A stretch of DNA of 5,250 nucleotides from Planctomycetia bacterium (GTDB lineage: Bacteria > Planctomycetota > Planctomycetia > Gemmatales > Gemmataceae), in contig JANXSH010000768.1 of NCBI GenBank assembly GCA_025356615.1, positions 1 through 5,250 of the forward strand. Direction: 5' to 3'. The notes under the pieces are model-generated. The model ran no database searches, had not been told where the DNA came from, and was given only the letters and a program-made list of their open reading frames with translations. Shown here one piece after another: positions 1 to 5,250 of this stretch; position 1 is the first letter of the stretch; every line of letters begins with the position of its first letter. The translations under genes were made by a program, and so were the position numbers.

Positions 1-15
1 TTCGGCATCGGTCAT
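1..15 (-). CDS. Possible 5' end of a downstream gene running off the window
   Basis: On the minus strand an ATG (13-15) opens a frame reading MTDAE that leaves the window after five codons. GGGTGA (20-25) lies four bases upstream and could be a weak ribosome binding site. The ATG overlaps the TGA of the orphan WD40 frame in an ATGA arrangement, which often marks translational coupling, but here it may be chance because that upstream frame looks broken. The product cannot be guessed from five residues. Confidence 0.35.
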
Positions 16-206
16 GGTTTCACCCGGCGGAAGGTAGTGTCAGCAATTTGTGATCTCAGCCTGTGCAAAACCGCATTTTTTCGCTCGCAGCGAGCCATCA
101 AGGCCAAGGAGCTTCTCGCTGGCCTGGTGACGTTCCATATCTTGATAGCCCGGTCCAGGCCACCCGAAGCGATCAAGGTGTTGTCGGGGCTGAACGCGGG
201 TGGTTC
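12..206 (-). pseudogene. Orphan WD40 blade, relic of a truncated or duplicated WD40 gene
   Basis: The minus-strand frame opens just after a TGA (207-209) and ends at TGA (12-14). It begins EPPAFSPDNTLIASGGLDRA and continues IKIWNVT, an almost canonical WD40 blade, then changes at about 128 to sequence with no WD40 character (TRPARSSLALMARCERKNAV and onward). There is no plausible start codon with a ribosome binding site ahead of the blade, and no second blade. Bases 129-199 match 616-686 of the large gene at 61 of 71 positions, including 18 identical bases (129-146) and 16 more at the far end. The frame differs from that of the large gene, so this is not simple readthrough. It is best read as a decayed duplicate of the gene's 3' part or the remnant of a neighbouring paralogue. 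A short expressed peptide starting at TTG (174-176) or at an internal ATG is possible but unsupported. Confidence 0.65.
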
Positions 207-300
207 TCAGACAAACTCAGTTGGTAGCATAGCACCGTGGCCACCGCATGTCGAGGATGGCTCGAACGCGGCGGCCTTGCTCGCAACGGAATACACGCCC

Positions 301-3300
301 CTACCGCTTCAGGATCAACCCCGTGTTGAAGTCCTTCTCCGCCCGCAGTGAGCCGCCGGTGCCCAGCCCTATCAGCTTCTCGTCGGCGCTTACGCCCAGC
401 GCGTAGATGGTGCCGACATCGTGTTCCTTGCCGTCGAGGAGCTTGCCCGTCGCCGTCTCCCATGTCGCCATCGAGCCTTTGAGGCGCGGCGCGCCGCCGA
501 CCGAGACGATCTTCTTGCCGCCTTCGACCCAGCGGAGGGCGTAGACCCAGCCAGGGTGTGCGGTCGGGGGTTTGTTCGCCGGATTGGTCAGCTCGCGATC
601 GACGTTGCCGGTGGCGACGTTCCATATCTTGATGGTCCGGTCCAGGCTGCCCGAGGCGATCAGAGTCCCGTCGGGGCTGAACGCGGCACACAAGACGGCC
701 TCTTGGTGGCCCTTCTCGAACGTCTTCTCCTTGTACGCTTTGAACTCGCGGATGAGCTTGCCGTCGGCGACGTTCCACAGCTTGAGCGACTGGTCGAAAC
801 TGCCGCTGAGGATGCTCTTCCCGTCGGGGCTGAAGGCGACGGTGTAGATCGCTGCGGGCTGATTAGGCAGACCGGCGTGGGCGACGATCGCCTTGGTTAG
901 CGCCCCCTTGGCGACATCGAAGAGGCGGATCTGCCCGTCGCCGCAGCCGGTGGCGAGGACGGTGCCGTCCTTGTTGTAGGCGACGCTGTTGACCGTGTTG
1001 GGGTGCGAGATGTTGCGGATGGCCGTCTCCGAGGCGAGCTTGAACGCCTTGATCGACTTGTCCGCCCCGGCGGTAAAGAAGACCGCGTTCGTCGTCGAGG
1101 TCGAGAAGCCGACCTCGAACGCGCCGGCAGCGTGGGTGAACGTCTGCATCACCTTGCCGAACTCCGCCGGCAGCACCTGGCCGGGGGTGAAGTTCACGTC
1201 CCAGGCGACGACGGAGCCGTCGGCCCCCGCCATCACCAGTGAGCGGTTGTTGGGATGGAATCCGAGGCCGCGCGGGGCGGTCGTCGTCGTGAACGCGCTG
1301 AGTAACTTGCCGTCGGCGAGGTTGAACAGGCGAACCTTATTGTCACTCCCGCCGCACGCCACGAGAGTGCTGTTGCGCGAGAACGCGACGCAGGTCTGCG
1401 GCTTCTCCGCGTCGATGGTCTTGTCGAGGATCCCGCTGCTAGCGTTAAAGAGCCGCACCTTGCCGTCCGCGCCTGCGGTGGCGACCTGGGCGCCGTTCGG
1501 CGCGACGCTCAGACCTGCGAGGGGGGTCGTGGCGTCGTAGGCGTTCCTCGCGCTGAGCGTGTGCTGGCTTGCGGTCTTGTCCGCGCCCGAAGTGAACAGG
1601 GTCGTGGGGGTGGATGGGGCGAAGACGACACCGCTGACGGCCCCGGTGTGGGTGAATCCCTGGAGGAAGGTGCCGGTCAGCGTCTCGTAGACACGCGCCT
1701 GGCCGTCGTCGCAGGCGACGGCGAGCCGGGTGCGGTCGGAGTTGAAGTTGACACTCGTCCCGACGGAGGGCATCTCCTTCGCAACGGCCTGTTTGCCGTC
1801 CACGGCGGCCCAGACGCGCAGCGACTTGCCCGCGACGGCTGCGACCTGGCTGAAGTCGCGCGAGAACGCGACGGCGGACACCGGAGCATCCAGCGCGGGG
1901 AACGTGCGGTCGAGTTTGCCCGTCGTCACGGTCCACAGTTTGACCAGCTTGTCCGCGCCGCCGGTCAACACCTGGCTGCCGTTGCTGTGCCAGGCGACGC
2001 CCGCGCAGCCGCCCGGATGGGCCTCGAACGCGCCGAGGATGTTCACGTCTACGATACGCACGGTCTTGTCGAGTCCCGAGGCGACGAGCGATCGGCTGTC
2101 GGCTAGCCACGCGAGGGATCGGCCCGGCATGCCGTCGGCCTCGCCGAGGGCGATCAACTCCTTGCCGGTGGCCGTGTCGAACACGCGCACCTGCTCCTTG
2201 CCCGCAATGCTGACGCCGACGGCGAACCGCGCACCGCTGGGCGAGAGGCTGCATGCGAGTGGCTCACCCGTCGCGGGCAACGGCATCTCGAGCGCGGCCT
2301 TGTCCGCCTCCTTGCCGCCGGACTTCGCGGCGGGCAACTTGCTCATGTCCCACAGGCGGGCGACACGGTCGGCACCGATCGAGACGACCTTGCTCGCGTC
2401 GGGCCAGACGACGACGCCCGCGACGCCGCCCTTGTGGGCGTTGATCGTCTGGACCGGCTTGCCGTCGCTGCTGTTCCACAGCTTGACGAGGCCGTCCGCC
2501 CCGGCGGAGACGACGCGATCGCCCCTGGTGTTCCACACTGCTTGCCGGGCCGCGCCTTCGTGCCGGACCTGCCAAACGAGCGACGGCGACCAGCGACGGG
2601 CCGACTTGTCGGCCCCGCCGGTGAGGACCGTCTTGCCATCCAGAGCGAAGACGACCGCGTTGACCGCCCCTTCCTGCGTGAAGAACTCCTCGAGCGCCCC
2701 GGCGGCGTCGAAGAGTCGGGTCTTACCGTCGCCCCCGGCGACGGCGAGGCGCTTGTTGTCCGTCCCGAAGGACAGGCCGCGAACGTCTGCCCCAGTCGCG
2801 ATCGTCGTTTCGAGTTTGCCGACGGGCAATGTGTAGACCTTCACGCCCTTGTCCGCCCCGCCGACGGCCACTCTCATTCCGTCCCGGCTCAGAGCGACGG
2901 CTGTGACCGGGCTGCCGTGCGTGATCGTGGCGACGGGCACGCCGCCCGCGAGTGGGCCGAGGTAGACGACGCCATCGGCACCGCCGCTAACGACCTGGTC
3001 GCCGCGCGGGGTGATCGCAACGGCGCTCGCGGAAATCTTGTGCGCGGTCAAAGCTTTGATTTCCTTATTGGTCATCACGTCGAGGACGCGAACGCTGCCG
3101 TCCGCGAGGCTGGCGACGACTTGCTTACTGTCATTCGTGAGAGCCACGCCGGTGACGGCGGCGGGCAACGGCAGCGACTTCATCGCGAGTTTGCCGGCGA
3201 TCTCCCAGACATAAACGCTCTTGTCGGCGCTGCCCGCTGCGACCCGATCGCCCTTCGTGCCGATCGTGACACAGGAGATGGCCAACGTCGGGCCGGGCAG

Positions 3301-4815
3301 GGTGCGCTCGATCGCGCCGTTGGCCAGCGCCCAGATGCGGACCTGCTTGTCGTCGCAGCCGGTGACGAGCTTCGTTCCATCGGCGGACAGCGTTGCACTG
3401 GACACGGCCCCGGCGTGGCTCAGGACCGCATTCTTGAGCGCGGGGGATGCTTGCCAGAGCTTGACGCTCCCATCGGCGGAGGCGGACAAGTAACGATCCG
3501 CGCCGACCACCTGGAGGGTATTCACCGCCGCCGTGTGCGCTCCGATGAGACCATGTGGCTCCGTCTTGGCGCTGGTCCACAGGCGGAGGGTGCCATCCTC
3601 GCCCCCGGAGACGAGCGCCTTGCCGTCAGCGCTGAGGGCGACCGATTTGATCGCGCCGGGGTGTCCGGTGAACTGTCGCTCGGGCGTCTTGAGGTTGTCG
3701 AGCTTGTAGAGACGTAACGTCTTGTCGGCTCCTGAGGTCAACAGTCGCGAGTTGTCGCCGGACAGTGCCGAGGCGACGACGTTGTCCGGGTGGGCGATCG
3801 CGCGAGGGGAGGCGGGCGGGACGCTCCAGAGGCGGAGTATGCCGTCCTTCCCGACGCTGGCGAGCTGGTTGCCCGCCGGGTTGAAGGCGACTCCGGTGAC
3901 GGCCCCGGCGTGGGCGGGCATGTTCATGATCGACTCGGAGTCCTTGGCCTTCCACAGGTGGAGGCGCTTGTCGTCGGTCCCCGCCGCGACGAGCGTTCCG
4001 CCTGGGAGGGCGGAGACGCTGAGGATGTTCCCCGTCGCGCCGAGGAACTCCTTACTCTGGAGGAGGTTGTTCGTCGTCGAAGTGCGGACGACCTTGCCCA
4101 CCCCGGTGACGACCTGCGCCCCGTCCGCCGATAGGCCCATCGCGGTGATCGCATCTTTGAACGCCGGCGTCAACGGCTTCGATGGCGTCGTAGGCAGCGA
4201 GCAGTAGCGGAGCATGCCATCGGGTCCGGTCGTGAAGACGAGCGAGCCGCCGGTGTTGAAAGCGACGCCGGACACCGGGCCGGAGTGCGCGACGAACGCG
4301 CCGAGCGACTTGCCGTCGGCGGCGTTCCAGTAGCGCAGGGTGCCGTCGTGGCCGACCGAGGCGATGGTCTGGCCGTTGGGGCTGAAGGCGAGGCCCGTCA
4401 CCGCGCCGGTGTGGCCGGTCAGCTCATGGAGCTGCTTGCCGTCCACCGTCGTCCAGATGCGGATGACTCCGGCATCGCTTCCGCCTGCGACACGGAGGCC
4501 ATCGGGGGTGACGGCGACGCTGCGCGAGTCGGTGGCGAGGGCGAACTCGCGGAGGTGCTTCGACGTGGGGAAGTCCCAGACGCGGAGCGAGTTGTCCGCC
4601 GCTCCGCTCGCGATCTGCGTCCCGTCCGGCGACAGGGCGAGCGACAGGACAAGGCCGGTATGCCCGTTGGCCCCCGCGAACGTCTTGAACTCCTTGCCCG
4701 TGTCGGCCTGCCAGACCTTGATCGACGGGTCGCCGCTGCCGGTGACGATCTGCTTGCCGTCGCTGGTGAACGCGATGGCGTAGACCGCCTCCTTGTGACC
4801 GCGCAGCGTCATCGT
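301..4815 (-). repeat. Array of about 35 WD40 blades, coding repeat
   Basis: About 35 repeats of roughly 38-45 codons fill the gene from residue 38 to the C-terminus. On the plus strand they show as recurring complementary phrases such as cttgccgtc (from DGK) and cttgtccgcccc (from GADK), spaced by about one blade. Blades are divergent at DNA level, so this is an old amplification, not a fresh tandem array. GADK occurs in blades 9, 16, 18, 23, 26 and 30; four of these (9, 16, 23, 30) are exactly seven blades apart. Count and boundaries were made by eye and may be off by one or two in degenerate stretches such as blades 5-6, 21 and 34-35. Confidence 0.85.
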
Positions 4816-4926
4816 GAGTCCGGGCAGTGCCGCGTCATCGGCGGCGGGCAGGAACGGCACGACGACGAGGGCGACGACGAGGAACGCGGAAGCGGCCAAG
4901 GAGCCGAGGGTGCGCAGACGCGGCAT
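301..4926 (-). CDS. Exported giant WD40 beta-propeller repeat protein (1541 aa, about 35 blades)
   Basis: Role: probable extracytoplasmic protein-interaction scaffold; no catalytic domain is visible and the partner is unknown. Residues 1-29 look like a signal peptide (arginines at 3 and 5, then a hydrophobic Leu/Val/Ala stretch); no lipobox cysteine is present. From about residue 38 to the end the chain is WD40 repeats. Early blades carry RGHKEAVYAIAF, then TGSGDPSIKVW; late ones carry AFSPDGTLIASGSLDRTIKIW. I count about 35 blades by their S/T-G-x-x-D-x-x-hydrophobic-K/R-hydrophobic-W core. That fits five seven-bladed propellers at roughly residues 38-332, 333-622, 623-925, 926-1210 and 1211-1541. 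Many blades have lost the tryptophan (Y, F, L or other), especially blades 5, 6, 15, 22 and 26. A Lys/Ala-rich linker lies near residues 861-882. The ATG at 4926 is chosen because AGGAG lies 7 bases upstream and the signal peptide begins there. The gene ends in TAG at 301-303. The protein is far longer than single-propeller WD40 proteins. Family assignment is secure; blade count and function are inference. Confidence 0.95.
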   Translation of the reverse strand: MPRLRTLGSLAASAFLVVALVVVPFLPAADDAALPGLTMTLRGHKEAVYAIAFTSDGKQIVTGSGDPSIKVWQADTGKEFKTFAGANGHTGLVLSLALSPDGTQIASGAADNSLRVWDFPTSKHLREFALATDSRSVAVTPDGLRVAGGSDAGVIRIWTTVDGKQLHELTGHTGAVTGLAFSPNGQTIASVGHDGTLRYWNAADGKSLGAFVAHSGPVSGVAFNTGGSLVFTTGPDGMLRYCSLPTTPSKPLTPAFKDAITAMGLSADGAQVVTGVGKVVRTSTTNNLLQSKEFLGATGNILSVSALPGGTLVAAGTDDKRLHLWKAKDSESIMNMPAHAGAVTGVAFNPAGNQLASVGKDGILRLWSVPPASPRAIAHPDNVVASALSGDNSRLLTSGADKTLRLYKLDNLKTPERQFTGHPGAIKSVALSADGKALVSGGEDGTLRLWTSAKTEPHGLIGAHTAAVNTLQVVGADRYLSASADGSVKLWQASPALKNAVLSHAGAVSSATLSADGTKLVTGCDDKQVRIWALANGAIERTLPGPTLAISCVTIGTKGDRVAAGSADKSVYVWEIAGKLAMKSLPLPAAVTGVALTNDSKQVVASLADGSVRVLDVMTNKEIKALTAHKISASAVAITPRGDQVVSGGADGVVYLGPLAGGVPVATITHGSPVTAVALSRDGMRVAVGGADKGVKVYTLPVGKLETTIATGADVRGLSFGTDNKRLAVAGGDGKTRLFDAAGALEEFFTQEGAVNAVVFALDGKTVLTGGADKSARRWSPSLVWQVRHEGAARQAVWNTRGDRVVSAGADGLVKLWNSSDGKPVQTINAHKGGVAGVVVWPDASKVVSIGADRVARLWDMSKLPAAKSGGKEADKAALEMPLPATGEPLACSLSPSGARFAVGVSIAGKEQVRVFDTATGKELIALGEADGMPGRSLAWLADSRSLVASGLDKTVRIVDVNILGAFEAHPGGCAGVAWHSNGSQVLTGGADKLVKLWTVTTGKLDRTFPALDAPVSAVAFSRDFSQVAAVAGKSLRVWAAVDGKQAVAKEMPSVGTSVNFNSDRTRLAVACDDGQARVYETLTGTFLQGFTHTGAVSGVVFAPSTPTTLFTSGADKTASQHTLSARNAYDATTPLAGLSVAPNGAQVATAGADGKVRLFNASSGILDKTIDAEKPQTCVAFSRNSTLVACGGSDNKVRLFNLADGKLLSAFTTTTAPRGLGFHPNNRSLVMAGADGSVVAWDVNFTPGQVLPAEFGKVMQTFTHAAGAFEVGFSTSTTNAVFFTAGADKSIKAFKLASETAIRNISHPNTVNSVAYNKDGTVLATGCGDGQIRLFDVAKGALTKAIVAHAGLPNQPAAIYTVAFSPDGKSILSGSFDQSLKLWNVADGKLIREFKAYKEKTFEKGHQEAVLCAAFSPDGTLIASGSLDRTIKIWNVATGNVDRELTNPANKPPTAHPGWVYALRWVEGGKKIVSVGGAPRLKGSMATWETATGKLLDGKEHDVGTIYALGVSADEKLIGLGTGGSLRAEKDFNTGLILKR
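616..686 (-). repeat. Partner copy of the orphan blade at 129-199
   Basis: This segment encodes part of blade 33 of the large protein (AFSPDGTLIASGSLDRTIKIW, then NV). It is a direct repeat of 129-199, offset by 487 bases, with ten mismatches and no gaps over 71 bases by hand alignment. Both copies have the same orientation. It is the most consensus-like blade of the gene, so convergence on a common family consensus could account for part of the match. Confidence 0.75.
4840..4926 (-). other. Predicted N-terminal signal peptide of the WD40 protein
   Basis: Residues 1-29 have a short basic start (MPRLR), a hydrophobic core at about residues 10-27 rich in Ala, Leu, Val and Phe, and then PAADDA, where a signal peptidase I site could lie (after Ala28, Ala29 or Ala32). 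No cysteine follows, so it is not a lipoprotein signal. An uncleaved N-terminal membrane anchor is the alternative. Propeller sequence starts within about ten residues of the possible cleavage site. Confidence 0.75.
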
Positions 4927-4933
4927 GGTGGAA

Positions 4934-4938
4934 CTCCT
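4934..4938 (-). promoter_or_regulatory. Ribosome binding site of the WD40 gene
   Basis: Reading the minus strand, AGGAG is followed by seven bases (TTCCACC) and then the ATG at 4926. Motif and spacing are those of a good Shine-Dalgarno site. It decides the start codon in favour of this ATG over later in-frame ones such as Met39, which would remove the signal peptide. Confidence 0.7.
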
Positions 4939-4983
4939 GTTGGGGGAGCGTTCGAGGGGCGAGGTTCGGCGGGGCAGAGGTTT

Positions 4984-5012
4984 AGTGTGACGCGCGGAGG
5001 GGGGGAAGTCAA
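4984..5012 (-). promoter_or_regulatory. Weak candidate sigma70-type promoter for the WD40 gene
   Basis: On the minus strand TTGACT (5007-5012) matches the -35 consensus at five of six positions. Seventeen bases further on, CACACT (4984-4989) matches the -10 consensus at only three of six. Transcription would start about 50 bases upstream of the ATG. The -35 element is convincing by eye but the -10 is not, and the spacer is unusually C-rich. An alternative sigma factor or chance is possible. Confidence 0.3.
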
Positions 5013-5068
5013 CAAGAGGGTAAATGAGGATGGCAGTGTCGATCGGCTATCAGGGAAGACGATCGAAC

Positions 5069-5095
5069 CACAGATAGCACGAAAGGCACGGATAG
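5069..5095. repeat. Three 9-base tandem units of the ACCACAGAT type
   Basis: Three consecutive units read CACAGATAG, CACGAAAGG and CACGGATAG on the plus strand, preceded by GAAC. All share CAC at the start and G at the end. From memory, similar ACCACAGAT-like strings with about 9-base periodicity recur between genes in many planctomycete and other bacterial genomes. This copy looks like a degenerate member, but I could not check that. No function is assigned. Confidence 0.5.
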
Positions 5096-5113
5096 GGGAG
5101 GTTCTCCGCCCCT
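5094..5113. other. GC-rich hairpin, 8-bp stem with one mismatch
   Basis: The left arm AGGGGAGG (5094-5101) pairs with the right arm CCGCCCCT (5106-5113) across the four-base loop TTCT, with one A-G mismatch. It directly adjoins the 9-base tandem units. Neither strand has a run of T after it, so it does not look like a standard intrinsic terminator. It may be part of the same intergenic repeat or a structure in a transcript entering from outside. Confidence 0.4.
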
Positions 5114-5135
5114 CTGGTTGAGGACGAGGCGTAGA

Positions 5136-5245
5136 GCGAAGGAGCCGCGCACGAAGTAAGCGTTATGCTGATAGCCACTCAAGGCGATCTAAGCAGTGAC
5201 GAACGTCCTGGGATCCCCGCATACTTCGTGCGCGGGCTCCTTCGC
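5136..5245. repeat. Long inverted repeat with 23/24-base arms and 63-base interior
   Basis: The left arm (5136-5158) begins GCGAAGGAGCC and ends CGAAGTA. The right arm (5222-5245) is its reverse complement except for one extra base in a C/G run. The interior (5159-5221) has no open frame of note. The size of about 110 bases with near-perfect terminal inverted repeats would suit a small non-autonomous element or an extragenic palindromic repeat. I see no target-site duplication; only five bases remain beyond the right arm. A terminator is less likely because the arms lie far apart and no T run follows. Confidence 0.65.
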
Positions 5246-5250
5246 CCCCC

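Larger units (their letters stand above)
4927..5250. other. Non-coding upstream region with several small repeats
   Basis: I see no credible gene on either strand here; open frames reaching into it are extensions of shadows of the WD40 gene. From the gene outward it holds the ribosome binding site, a C-rich leader, the weak promoter candidate, three 9-base tandem units (5069-5095), a GC-rich hairpin (5094-5113) and a long inverted repeat (5136-5245). The gene on the far side lies outside the window, so it is unknown whether this is a divergent promoter region. Confidence 0.7.

Noticed and set aside
60..90. Possible promoter (TTGCAC on the minus strand) ahead of the partial gene at the left edge
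   Set aside because: No acceptable -10 box at 16-18 bases, and spacing does not fit a sigma54 site either.
83..95. Small hairpin GCTCG-CAG-CGAGC beside a run of T (75-81)
   Set aside because: On the plus strand the T run precedes the stem, and on the minus strand the stem is followed by A, so neither direction gives an intrinsic terminator. It also lies 200 bases past the gene's stop.
251..265. Perfect TCGAG/CTCGA stem with a five-base loop downstream of the WD40 stop
   Set aside because: A five-base stem without a following T run is weak; not enough to call a terminator.
421..900. Plus-strand open frames across the WD40 gene, here and at 989-1540, 1730-2836, 2434-3717 and 4285-5121
   Set aside because: They are antisense to a gene with unmistakable WD40 repeats throughout, and their translations are Arg/Ala/Gly-rich or biased with no domain. 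High GC makes long shadow frames expected.
1445..2254. Minus-strand frames overlapping the WD40 gene in another frame (also 173-778, 3131-3580 and 3626-3955)
   Set aside because: Arg-rich translations typical of out-of-frame reading of a GC-rich gene; no start signal and no recognisable domain.
301..4926. CRISPR-like or satellite array suggested by recurring short phrases within the gene
   Set aside because: The recurring phrases are codons of conserved WD40 positions; the intervals vary and the frame is open throughout.
5045..5176. Nine-base inverted match GGCTATCAG (5045-5053) with CTGATAGCC (5168-5176)
   Set aside because: Short, far apart and not centred on the larger inverted repeat; could be chance.

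Overview
The window is a GC-rich bacterial segment dominated by one long minus-strand gene (301-4926). It encodes a predicted exported protein of 1541 residues made almost entirely of WD40-type beta-propeller repeats. A signal peptide followed by dozens of WD40 blades with no kinase or enzyme domain, together with high GC, is typical of Planctomycetes, especially Gemmataceae-like genomes. This assignment is inferred from style and general knowledge; the window has no taxonomic marker.

Layout from left to right. Positions 1-15 hold a possible start of another minus-strand gene that runs off the left edge; only five codons are visible. Positions 12-206 hold a short open frame carrying one recognisable WD40 blade with no start and no neighbouring blades. 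Its 71-base core (129-199) matches 616-686 of the large gene at 61 of 71 positions, so it looks like the relic of a duplicated or truncated WD40 gene. Positions 207-300 separate this relic from the large gene's stop, and I see no convincing terminator there. Positions 301-4926 are the WD40 gene. I count about 35 blades by eye, which would fit five seven-bladed propellers. Positions 4927-5250 are non-coding: a good ribosome binding site, a weak candidate promoter, three 9-base tandem units, a GC-rich hairpin and a long inverted repeat (arms 5136-5158 and 5222-5245) with a 63-base interior.

Functionally, the visible protein is a scaffold or interaction platform outside the cytoplasm, and nothing shows its partner. 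The other long open frames on both strands over 301-4926 are shadows of this gene. I do not see a defence, mobile or metabolic system. The points most worth a second look are the size and periodicity of the propeller array, the orphan blade downstream, and the repeat-rich upstream region.
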